Below the pieces are notes generated by a model. The model was not told where the DNA came from, made no database searches, and saw only the letters and a program-made list of their open reading frames with translations. Shown in pieces: positions 1-6,140 of a stretch of DNA of 6,732 nucleotides; the first letter of the stretch is position 1; each line of letters starts with the position of its first letter. The DNA is from Alphaproteobacteria bacterium (GTDB lineage Bacteria > Pseudomonadota > Alphaproteobacteria > Caulobacterales > Caulobacteraceae). Location of the stretch: the NCBI GenBank assembly GCA_028869395.1, contig JAGWSE010000332.1:1-6732 (forward strand), written 5' to 3'. A program made the position numbers and the translations under genes.

Positions 1-1
1 C

Positions 2-1285
2 GACGCCCTGGCCGGACCCTTGTGCGAGGGCCTGGACCGGCTCGGGTGGCGCACCATCACGGCGCGCGGCGCCTACGCCGCGCAGGCGGCCGTCGCCGAC
101 CTGCAGGTCGAGGCGGCCATCGTCGACCTTGCTGGCGGGCGCGAAGCCCTCGAGATGGCCGAGCGGCTGAAGGAGGCCTGCGCGCCGAGGCGTCTGCCCG
201 TGGTCGCCATCGGCCAGCCCGACCCCACCCTGGAGCTGCGCGGCTTCGACCTGACACTCGCTGGTCCCGTGCACCCCGCCCAGGCGGCGCTGCGGCTGGA
301 GACCCTGGTGCGCACCGCCGTGGCTGAGGAAGAATTCGAGCTCCGCGTCGAAAGCTTCGCCGAGCGGGGCCGAACCCTGGAGGTCCCCGAACCCGACGGC
401 GGCGACTATCAGGTGCTGGCGATCGGCGAGCCCGCGCCCCAGTTCCTGGCGCTTTCCAACGCGCTCGCCCAGAACGGCGCACGGATCGTGGGCGCCTTCA
501 CCGCCTACACCGCCTTCGACTACCTGCACGAACGGCGCTTCGACGCGGTGGTGCTGTGGGCGGGCGAGAATCCGCAGGAGGCGCTGTCGATCGCCGCGGG
601 GCTCCGCCGCAACACCCGCCTCTACCACACGCCCGCCCTGCTCTACATGCGCCAGGACACCTACGTGACCCCGTCGGAGGCCTTCCACCGCGGGGTGACG
701 GACGTCGCCTCGCCCCAGACCTCCGAGGCCGAGACCGCGCGCCGCATCGTCGAGCTGGCGCGCGCCTTCCGCCGGCAGAACGCCGTACGGCAGGCGCTGG
801 AGGGGGCGCGGCAATCGGGTCTGATGGATCCGGCCACCGGGCTCTTCACGCGCGACCTGTTCGCCAGCCACCTCGCCCGCCTCGCCCAGGCCTCGAAGCA
901 GAGGAACCGGCCGCTCTCGGTCTGCGTGCTGAAGCTTGCCGACCAGCCGGACCTCGCGGCGGTCCGCGCCGGCGGCTGGCTCGCCCGCGCCATCCCCCAG
1001 ATCGGCTCGATGATCGGCCGCCTGGTCCGCGTGGAGGACACCGCCGCACGCCTCGGGCCCGAGGTGTTCGCCCTGGCGCTTCCCGCCACCGCCGCCAGCG
1101 CGGGGCGCGCGGCTGGCGAGCGCATCGCCGCGGTGATCGGCTGCACGGCGTTCGAGGCGGGCGACGGAAAGCCGCCGTTCGTCGTGGAATTCGATGTGGG
1201 CGTGGCGGAAGTCGGGCCGGGCGAGCCGGCCGGCCGCGCGCTCGAGGAAGCGGCCGCCCAGGCCTTCGCACGAAAGGCGAGCTGA
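2..1285 (+). CDS. popA: PopA-like c-di-GMP receptor (REC-REC-degenerate GGDEF), 5' partial
   Basis: The reading frame is open from the left edge, so the first strand of receiver 1 and the true start are missing. A TTG at 20 is in frame but is not a credible start, because it lies inside the receiver fold. Receiver 1 runs to about 315 and keeps a candidate phospho-acceptor Asp at 125-127 (AIVDL). Receiver 2 spans about 404-772; where the acceptor Asp is expected it has Trp at 557-559 (VVLWAGEN), so it is probably an adaptor domain. The GGDEF domain opens with DPATGL at 827-844. Its metal-binding DxDxF strand is replaced by LKLADQP (929-949), and GGEEF is replaced by GPEVF (1055-1069), so cyclase activity is unlikely. 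The allosteric I-site RxxD is intact as RVED (1028-1039). This matches Caulobacter PopA, a PleD paralogue that binds c-di-GMP at its I-site and helps deliver CtrA to ClpXP through RcdA. The alternative is another catalytically dead PleD-like protein. The domain calls are firm; orthology with popA is likely. Confidence 0.85.
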   Translation, partial: DALAGPLCEGLDRLGWRTITARGAYAAQAAVADLQVEAAIVDLAGGREALEMAERLKEACAPRRLPVVAIGQPDPTLELRGFDLTLAGPVHPAQAALRLETLVRTAVAEEEFELRVESFAERGRTLEVPEPDGGDYQVLAIGEPAPQFLALSNALAQNGARIVGAFTAYTAFDYLHERRFDAVVLWAGENPQEALSIAAGLRRNTRLYHTPALLYMRQDTYVTPSEAFHRGVTDVASPQTSEAETARRIVELARAFRRQNAVRQALEGARQSGLMDPATGLFTRDLFASHLARLAQASKQRNRPLSVCVLKLADQPDLAAVRAGGWLARAIPQIGSMIGRLVRVEDTAARLGPEVFALALPATAASAGRAAGERIAAVIGCTAFEAGDGKPPFVVEFDVGVAEVGPGEPAGRALEEAAAQAFARKAS

Positions 1286-1287
1286 TG
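1273..1287 (+). promoter_or_regulatory. Ribosome binding site and overlapping stop/start (popA to DUF1453 gene)
   Basis: AAAGG at 1273-1277 sits seven bases before the ATG at 1285, inside the last codons of popA. The popA stop and the next start share one base (TGATG). This arrangement is typical of reinitiation or coupled translation, and it fixes the start of the membrane-protein gene. Confidence 0.7.
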
Positions 1288-1806
1288 CACCAGCCTCCCC
1301 CCGATCTGGGCCCGGCGGCCTACATCATCCCGCTGATCGTGGTCGTCCTGGTCATCCTCAGGAACGCACGGGCCAGGCGGCTCAGGATCGAGACGCTGTG
1401 GATCGCACCCGTGGTGATCCTGGCCATGGTCGGCCTGCTGTTCAGCCAGGAGGGCCTGCCCAGCCCCGCGGTGATGTCGATCGACGCCGCCGCCCTCCTG
1501 GTCGGGGCCGCGCTCGGCTGGTGGCGCGCGCGCTTCACCCACATCACCGTCGATCCGGCGACCCACCAGCTGACCAGCCGCGCCTCGCCGATCGGCATGG
1601 TGATCATCCTGGCCATCTTCGCGGTGCGCTACGCGTTGCGCGCCTACGCCGAGCAGAACGCCGGCGCGCTGCACGTGTCGGTCAACGCCGTGGCCGACGT
1701 GGCGCTGGTGATGGCCGTGGGCCTGGTCTGTGCGCAGCGGATCGAGATCTTCATCCGCGCCAACCGTCTCCTGCAGGAGGCCCGATCGGCGGGCGGCCGC
1801 GCCTAG
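1285..1806 (+). CDS. DUF1453/CcdC-like integral membrane protein
   Basis: The product is 173 residues with about five hydrophobic helices, at roughly residues 11-25, 38-53, 66-80, 103-119 and 134-150. A basic loop (RNARARRLR, 26-34) follows helix 1. The segment FTHITVDPATHQLTSRASP (84-102) lies between helices 3 and 4. This layout and the 'VDPxTHxLTSRxSPxG' stretch resemble proteins annotated DUF1453 or CcdC-like; the family assignment is from memory of the pattern. No catalytic residues are evident, and I assign no biochemical function. The ATG shares its A with the popA stop (TGATG at 1283-1287) and has an AAAGG Shine-Dalgarno at 1273-1277, seven bases upstream, so translation is probably coupled to popA. 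The 3' end collides with mfd in a shared CTAG. Functional association with c-di-GMP signalling is only inferred from the coupling. Confidence 0.8.
   Translation: MHQPPPDLGPAAYIIPLIVVVLVILRNARARRLRIETLWIAPVVILAMVGLLFSQEGLPSPAVMSIDAAALLVGAALGWWRARFTHITVDPATHQLTSRASPIGMVIILAIFAVRYALRAYAEQNAGALHVSVNAVADVALVMAVGLVCAQRIEIFIRANRLLQEARSAGGRA
1803..1806. other. Palindromic CTAG holding both convergent stop codons
   Basis: The plus-strand membrane-protein gene ends in TAG at 1804-1806. The minus-strand mfd gene ends in TAG read from 1805 to 1803. The two genes therefore overlap by four bases and leave no room for an intergenic terminator, so any transcription termination must lie inside the opposing coding sequence or depend on Rho. 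Confidence 0.95.
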
Positions 1807-4800
1807 GCCGCGAGCCTGGCGAGTTCCGACAGCACCTTCTCGGCGGCGTTCAGCCGCTGTTCGGGCGTGTCCCACTCGCCCTTGACGACCACCTTGTTGT
1901 CCGGCCGGACGCGCCAGGCGATCTGGTTTTTCTGAACGAACCGAACGAGTCCCGCCGGATTCTTGAACTGGTCGTCACGGAAGGTGACGACCGCGCCCTT
2001 CGGTCCCACGTCGATCTTGGCGACATTGGCCTCGCGGCACAGGCCCTTGATGGCCACAACCTTCAGCAGCTGCCCGGCCTCGGGTGGCAGCGGGCCGAAG
2101 CGGTCGATGAACTCGGCCGCCAGGGCCTCGCGGTCCTGCGCCTTCTCCGCGTCCGACAGGCGCCGGTAGAGCGACAGGCGCACATTGAGGTCGGGGACGT
2201 AATCCTCCGGGATGAGCACGGCCGCCCCGGTGTTGATCTGCGGCGACCAGCCACGGTCGTGCACGAGACCTTCGGCGCCGGCCCGCTCCTTCAACTCGTT
2301 GACCGCGTCCTCCAGCATCTGCTGGTAGAGCTCGACACCGATTTCGCGAATGTGGCCGGACTGCTCCTCGCCCAGGAGGTTGCCGCCGCCGCGGATGTCG
2401 AGGTCGTGGCTGGCGAGCTGGAAGCCCGCGCCCAGGCTGTCCAGCGACTGCAGCACCTTCAGCCGCTTCTCGGCCGAGAGCGTGATGGGCTTCTCGAAGG
2501 GCGTCGTCAGATAGGCGTAGGCGCGCGCCTTGGCCCGGCCGACCCGGCCGCGGAGCTGGTAGAGCTGCGCCAGGCCGAACATGTCGGCGCGGTGGATGAT
2601 CAGGGTGTTGGCGGTGGGGATGTCCAGGCCGCTCTCGACGATCGTGGTCGACAGCAGGACGTCGTACTGGCCGTCGTAGAAGGCGCCCATGACCTCCTCG
2701 AGCTGGGTCGGCGCCATCTGCCCGTGGCCGACGACGAACTTCACTTCCGGGACCTGTTCGCGGAGGAACCGCTCCAGGTCCGGCAGGTCGTTGATGCGCG
2801 GGGCGACGTAGTAGGCTTGGCCACCGCGATACTTCTCGCGCAACAGCGCCTCGCGGATCACCACGGGATCCCAGGGCGTGATGTAGGTCCGCACGGCCAG
2901 ACGGTCGACTGGCGGGGTCGCGATGATCGACATCTCACGAATGCCCGACAGCGACATCTGCAGGGTCCGCGGAATGGGCGTCGCGGTGAGCGTCAGCACA
3001 TGCACGTCGGCGCGAAGCTCCTTGAGCTTCTCCTTGTGCTTGACCCCGAAATGCTGCTCCTCGTCGACGATCACCAGGCCCAGGTTCTTGAAGGTCACCT
3101 GCTTGCCCAGGATCGCGTGGGTGCCGACGACGATCTCGACCTCCCCGTTGGCCAGCCCCTCGCGGGTCTCGGCGGCCTCCTTGGCGGTGACCAGCCGCGA
3201 CAGCCTGCGGATGCGCACCGGCCAGCCCTCGAACCGTTCGGTGAAGGTCTTGTAGTGCTGGCGGGCGAGCAGCGTGGTGGGCGCCACGATCGCCACCTGC
3301 TTGCCGCTCATCGCCACCACGAAGGCGGCCCTGAGCGCCACCTCGGTCTTGCCGAAGCCCACGTCGCCGCAGATCAGCCGGTCCATCGGCTTGCCGGCGG
3401 AGAGGTCCTCCAGCACGTCGCCGATGGCGGCCAGCTGATCGTCGGTCTCTTCGTAGGGGAAGCGGGCGCAGAACTCGTCGAAGACGCCGTGCGGCGGCTC
3501 CATCTCCTCGGTGTGCTTGGTGGCGCGCTCGGCGGCGATGCGGATCAGGCCCTCGGCCATCTCGCGCAGCCGCTCCTTGGCGCGCGCCTTTCGCGCCTGC
3601 CAGGCCGCCCCGCCCAGGCGGTCGAGCATCACGCCTTCGGAATCCGCCCCGTAGCGGGTCAGCAGGTCGATGTTCTCGACCGGCAGGTAGAGCTTGGCCT
3701 CGCCGCCGTACTGGATCTCCAGCGTGTCGTGCGGCGCGCCCTGCACGTCGAGGGTCTTCAGGCCCTCGTAGCGGCCGATTCCGTGATCGATGTGGACCAC
3801 GAGGTCGCCGGGGGTCAGGGCCGAGGCCTCGGCCAGGAAGTTGGTCGCGCGCCTGCGCCGCCGCGGCCGCGCCAGCCGGTCGCCGAGGATGTCGGTCTCG
3901 GAGATGACCGCCAGCTTGTCGGTCTCGAAACCTGCGTCCAACGGCAGAACGACCCGTTGCGGCGTCTTCGGGTCGGCCGCCCGCGCCGCGTCCCAATAGG
4001 GCGCGAACGGGATGTTCTTCAGCCCGTGGTCGGCCAGCATCGACCCCAGGCGATCCGAGGAGCCCTCCGACCAGGAGGCGAACAGCACCCGTTTGCCCGT
4101 CCCGGCCAGCTTGCGGGCATGGTCGGCGGTCGCCTCGAACAGGTTGACGCTGTCGCGCTGCCGCTCGGGGGCGAAGTTGCGCCCCGTCCGTGCGCCCATG
4201 TCGACGACCGCCTCGCCCTCGACTTCCTGGAAGGCGGAGAACCGGCGGGCCGGACGCGTCTTCAGCGCCTCGCTCCACTCGTCCTCGTCGAGGTATAGCC
4301 GCCCGGGCTCCAGCGGGTGGTAGTGGGTTCGCCGATCGGCCTGGGCGCGGGAGTCGTAGGCGTCGCGGATCATCGCCAGCCGCTCGTCGCGGGCGTCGCG
4401 CGCCAGGTGATCGAGGGCGACCAGGGCGTCTGGCGGCAAATAGTCGAACAGCGTCTCCATGCGCCCATAGAAGAGTGGCAGCCAATGCTCCATCCCGGCG
4501 CGGCGGCCGCCTTCGGACACCGTGGCGTAGAGCGGATCGTCGCCCGCCGCCCCGAAGGTCTCCAGGTAGCCAGTCCGGAACCGCGACACCGCGTGCTTGT
4601 CCAGCAGCGCCTCGCTGACCGGCAGCAGCCGCACCTCGGAGAGCTGCTTCGTTGAGCGCTGGGTCTCCGGATCGAACGCGCGGATGGATTCCAGCGTGTC
4701 GCCGAACAGGTCCAGCCGCAGGGGCTCCTCGGCGGCGGACGGGAAGACGTCGATGACGCCGCCGCGGATCGCGAATTCCCCACGCTCGGAGACCGTCGAG

Positions 4801-5294
4801 GCGCGCACGTAGCCGTTGACCGCGAAATAGTGCTCGAGGTCCGCGATCTCGACCGAGTTGCCGACGTGGGCCGAATAGGAGGCGTGCTTCACCGCGCTCC
4901 GCGGCGGCGCCCGCTGCACCACGGCGGCCACCGCGGTCAGGAGCAGCCGTGGCGTCTTGTCCTCGCCCTCCGCGGCCAGTCGCGACAGCGTCGCCATGCG
5001 CTGGGCGGCCACGCCCGGCGAAGGGCCGACCCGGTCGTACGGCAGGCAGTCCCAGGAAGGGAACCGCAGGACCTCCACATTCGGCGCGAAGAAGGCGAAG
5101 GCGTCGGCGAAGGCCGAGAGCCGCGCGCCGTCGCGGGCCACGAAGACCGAGAGGCCTTTCCGCGCCCGCACCACGTCGGCCATCACCAGGGCGTCGAACC
5201 CCTCGGGCGCGCCCACCAGGTCCAGCCGACCGGGATCGTCGGCCACGCGGCGCAGGCTGGCGGCCGTCACGGGCCGCGAAGCGTCATCCGCCAT
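1803..5294 (-). CDS. mfd: Transcription-repair coupling factor Mfd
   Basis: This 1163-residue SF2 translocase (E. coli Mfd has 1148) removes RNA polymerase stalled at DNA lesions and recruits UvrA for nucleotide excision repair. The UvrB-like N-terminal module begins with LVGAPEGFDALV (26-37), a degenerate P-loop without GKT, as expected in Mfd. It includes RGEFAIRGGVIDVFP (171-185) and a LRLDLFGD stretch near 192. The RNA polymerase interaction domain starts at TPGDLVVHIDHGIGRYEG (494-511). The RecG-like motor has Walker A GDVGFGKTE (643-651), the helicase motif PTTLLARQH (672-680), the DEEQ box (744-747), TATPIPRT (770-777) and QLRGRVGR (913-920). The TRG-type translocation region and the C-terminal TRCF domain (about 1000-1150, with VPDLNVRLSLYRRLSD near 1033) are complete. 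The ATG at 5294 has a GGAG six bases upstream (complement of 5301-5304). A TTG ten codons earlier is in frame but has no support. The gene overlaps sdhE by 11 nt and shares its stop region with the convergent membrane-protein gene. Confidence 0.98.
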   Translation of the reverse strand: MADDASRPVTAASLRRVADDPGRLDLVGAPEGFDALVMADVVRARKGLSVFVARDGARLSAFADAFAFFAPNVEVLRFPSWDCLPYDRVGPSPGVAAQRMATLSRLAAEGEDKTPRLLLTAVAAVVQRAPPRSAVKHASYSAHVGNSVEIADLEHYFAVNGYVRASTVSERGEFAIRGGVIDVFPSAAEEPLRLDLFGDTLESIRAFDPETQRSTKQLSEVRLLPVSEALLDKHAVSRFRTGYLETFGAAGDDPLYATVSEGGRRAGMEHWLPLFYGRMETLFDYLPPDALVALDHLARDARDERLAMIRDAYDSRAQADRRTHYHPLEPGRLYLDEDEWSEALKTRPARRFSAFQEVEGEAVVDMGARTGRNFAPERQRDSVNLFEATADHARKLAGTGKRVLFASWSEGSSDRLGSMLADHGLKNIPFAPYWDAARAADPKTPQRVVLPLDAGFETDKLAVISETDILGDRLARPRRRRRATNFLAEASALTPGDLVVHIDHGIGRYEGLKTLDVQGAPHDTLEIQYGGEAKLYLPVENIDLLTRYGADSEGVMLDRLGGAAWQARKARAKERLREMAEGLIRIAAERATKHTEEMEPPHGVFDEFCARFPYEETDDQLAAIGDVLEDLSAGKPMDRLICGDVGFGKTEVALRAAFVVAMSGKQVAIVAPTTLLARQHYKTFTERFEGWPVRIRRLSRLVTAKEAAETREGLANGEVEIVVGTHAILGKQVTFKNLGLVIVDEEQHFGVKHKEKLKELRADVHVLTLTATPIPRTLQMSLSGIREMSIIATPPVDRLAVRTYITPWDPVVIREALLREKYRGGQAYYVAPRINDLPDLERFLREQVPEVKFVVGHGQMAPTQLEEVMGAFYDGQYDVLLSTTIVESGLDIPTANTLIIHRADMFGLAQLYQLRGRVGRAKARAYAYLTTPFEKPITLSAEKRLKVLQSLDSLGAGFQLASHDLDIRGGGNLLGEEQSGHIREIGVELYQQMLEDAVNELKERAGAEGLVHDRGWSPQINTGAAVLIPEDYVPDLNVRLSLYRRLSDAEKAQDREALAAEFIDRFGPLPPEAGQLLKVVAIKGLCREANVAKIDVGPKGAVVTFRDDQFKNPAGLVRFVQKNQIAWRVRPDNKVVVKGEWDTPEQRLNAAEKVLSELARLAA

Positions 5295-5577
5295 GGTCGT
5301 CTCCGCGGGCTTGCGAGACCTCAAAGCGGAAGGCCCTGATCCGATCCATGATCGGGCCGCTGAATTCGGCCGGCGGCTCGTCGCGCCCGACGATCCAGGC
5401 GTAGAGATCCTGGTCGGGAACCTCGAGCAGGCGTTCGAACCAGTCGAGTTCGGCGTCGCTGAAGCTCGGGACGTGCTTGTCCGCGAACGGCCCCAGAATG
5501 AGGTCCGCTTCCCTGAAGCCCCGGCGCCACGCCCGGAACCTCAGCTTCTTGAGCCGGGCGTCCTTGTCGTACGTCAT
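5284..5577 (-). CDS. sdhE: FAD assembly factor SdhE (succinate dehydrogenase assembly factor 2, DUF339)
   Basis: The 97-residue product belongs to the small helical SdhE/Sdh5 family, which assists covalent attachment of FAD to the SdhA subunit of succinate dehydrogenase and related flavoproteins in the cytoplasm. The family signature is clear: LRFRAWRRGFREADLILGPF at 12-31 contains the conserved RGxxE (R19, G20, E23), the residues that contact the flavoprotein. ELDWFERLLEVPDQDLYAW (43-61) is the second typical helix pair, followed by the divergent C-terminal tail PIMDRIRAFRFE. The length is close to that of other SdhE proteins. The ATG at 5577 has no visible Shine-Dalgarno; a promoter-like element just upstream could give a very short leader. 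The last 11 nt overlap mfd, and the sdhE-mfd order is one I recall from other Alphaproteobacteria. There is no sdh gene in the window, so its partner must be encoded elsewhere. Confidence 0.94.
   Translation of the reverse strand: MTYDKDARLKKLRFRAWRRGFREADLILGPFADKHVPSFSDAELDWFERLLEVPDQDLYAWIVGRDEPPAEFSGPIMDRIRAFRFEVSQARGDDHGG
5295..5304 (-). promoter_or_regulatory. Ribosome binding site for mfd
   Basis: On the minus strand, GGAG (complement of 5301-5304) lies six bases before the ATG at 5294, inside the last codons of sdhE. It decides the mfd start in favour of this ATG over the upstream TTG at 5324 and suggests coupling of mfd translation to sdhE. Confidence 0.7.
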
Positions 5578-5750
5578 GAAAGAGGCGGCGGATATAGAGC
5601 GCGCGGGCGCGATGCGCCAGACGCGGCGCGCCGCCCGTCAGGAATTCCGGGTCCGACGCGCCCGCCGCGAGGACACCTCAGCGCGAAAGTCGGCGCTTCT
5701 CGATGAAACCGCATGCGCCGGACGCCGGTTGCCCCACCCGGAGGCCCCTC
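5578..5750. other. Divergent intergenic region between sdhE and the holin-like gene
   Basis: This 173-nt stretch separates two divergent units and should hold promoters for both. It contains the candidate sdhE promoter, a perfect 12-bp palindrome GCGGCGCGCCGC (5623-5634) just upstream of the -35, and a short inverted repeat GGCGC-GAT-GCGCC (5606-5618) between -35 and -10. I find no convincing -35/-10 pair, CtrA box or general-stress sigma site for the plus-strand genes. An upstream in-frame ATG at 5703 exists but lacks ribosome-binding support. No small gene or RNA is recognisable. Confidence 0.6.
5591..5620 (-). promoter_or_regulatory. Candidate housekeeping sigma promoter for sdhE-mfd
   Basis: Reading the minus strand, TCTATATC (5598 to 5591) matches seven of eight positions of the Caulobacter sigma-73 -10 consensus as I recall it (GCTANAWC). 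CTGGCGC (5620 to 5614) matches five of seven positions of the -35 consensus TTGACGS. The spacer is 15 nt, against a usual 10-14. The -10 is one of the few AT-rich patches in the region. Its distance to the sdhE ATG (13 nt) implies a leader of only a few bases, which would fit the missing Shine-Dalgarno. It is a pattern match only. Confidence 0.45.
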
Positions 5751-5753
5751 ATG
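5740..5753 (+). promoter_or_regulatory. Ribosome binding site of the holin-like gene
   Basis: GGAGG at 5740-5744 lies six bases before the ATG at 5751. It is the best Shine-Dalgarno in the window and selects this ATG over the in-frame ATG at 5703, which would add 16 residues of proline- and arginine-rich sequence unlike the family. Confidence 0.8.
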
Positions 5754-6140
5754 TCCGATCAAGACGACCGTTCCATCAACGATATCGTGTCCGCCGTCGC
5801 GGCCGATCTCACGAACCTGGTGCGCGCCGAGGCCGAGCTCGTCCGCGCGGAGATGTCGGAGAAGATCTCCGGCGCTGTGAAAATGGGCGTCTCGATGGCG
5901 CTCGGCGCGGCCCTGCTCTGGGGGGGCTACCTATGCGTGCTCGCCGCCATCGTGATCGGCCTGAGCTACTTGATGCCGGCCGCCTGGGCGGCGCTGCTGG
6001 TCGGCGTCGTGGCCGCCCTGATCGGATACACCCTGATGATGGGCGCGAGGCGGATCGCCAGCCCCGAGAGCCTCAAGCCCGAACGCTCCGCGCGGGAGCT
6101 TCGGAAGGATGTCCAGATGATGAAGGAGCAGGTGCGATGA
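5751..6140 (+). CDS. Phage holin family protein (DUF1469 / holin superfamily III-like)
   Basis: The product has 129 residues. An amphipathic N-terminal helix (INDIVSAVAADLTNLVRAEAELVRAEM, about 9-35) is followed by two membrane helices, about 47-71 and 77-98, separated by a short turn at YLMP. It ends in a charged tail (PERSARELRKDVQMMKEQVR, 110-129). This is the standard architecture of the bacterial chromosomal DUF1469 proteins, which are named after phage holins but are widespread outside prophages and have no proven lysis role. Nothing nearby suggests a prophage: no endolysin, integrase or structural genes are visible. The stop overlaps the next start as ATGA, and the downstream protein is also membrane anchored, so the pair probably acts together at the inner membrane. 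The function is unknown; an envelope or stress role is only a guess. Confidence 0.86.
   Translation: MSDQDDRSINDIVSAVAADLTNLVRAEAELVRAEMSEKISGAVKMGVSMALGAALLWGGYLCVLAAIVIGLSYLMPAAWAALLVGVVAALIGYTLMMGARRIASPESLKPERSARELRKDVQMMKEQVR
6099..6137 (+). repeat. 39-nt segment repeated at 6191-6229 in another frame (copy 1)
   Basis: This segment encodes LRKDVQMMKEQVR, the C-terminus of the holin-like protein. It matches 29 of 39 bases of 6191-6229, which encodes LQKDVQALKEKVR near the N-terminus of the DUF3618 protein (9 of 13 residues identical). The offset is 92 nt, not a multiple of three, so each copy is read in its own gene's frame. Confidence 0.6.
6123..6140 (+). promoter_or_regulatory. Ribosome binding site and ATGA overlap (holin-like to DUF3618 gene)
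   Basis: AAGGAG at 6123-6128 lies eight bases before the ATG at 6137, within the end of the holin-like gene. The ATGA at 6137-6140 holds the start of one gene and the stop of the other. Together these indicate coupled translation and fix the downstream start. Confidence 0.75.

Noticed and set aside
556..1284. A plus-strand frame that would fuse about 240 extra residues to the membrane protein
   Set aside because: The extension is arginine- and proline-rich out-of-frame popA sequence. The ATG at 1285 has a good Shine-Dalgarno and begins a normal membrane protein.
661..1875. A 404-codon minus-strand open frame opposite popA and the membrane-protein gene
   Set aside because: It is a codon-bias shadow of the two plus-strand genes, with no motif and no ribosome-binding site.
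1194..4298. A 1034-codon open frame on the plus strand opposite mfd
   Set aside because: It is antisense to a certain mfd gene in very GC-rich DNA, where stops are rare in the complementary frame. Its protein is low-complexity (rich in R, G, A, Q, H, D and L), has no recognisable domain, and starts inside popA.
2935..4485. A 516-codon minus-strand frame inside mfd
   Set aside because: It is an out-of-frame reading of mfd on the same strand, with extreme Arg/Gly content and no motifs.
5295..5324. TTG at 5324 as the mfd start
   Set aside because: It adds ten unconserved residues and lies deeper in sdhE. The ATG at 5294 has GGAG at ideal spacing.
5680..5697. AGCGC/GCGCT hairpin with an 8-nt loop in the intergenic region
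   Set aside because: A five-base stem in GC-rich DNA is expected by chance; there is no T-run and no conserved context.
5703..5750. ATG at 5703 as the start of the holin-like protein
   Set aside because: It has no Shine-Dalgarno and adds a Pro/Arg-rich segment unlike the family. The ATG at 5751 has GGAGG six bases upstream.
5477..6136. In-frame N-terminal extension of the DUF3618 gene beginning near 5477
   Set aside because: It would run through sdhE, the intergenic region and the holin-like gene in the wrong frame. The ATGA overlap and AAGGAG site support the start at 6137.
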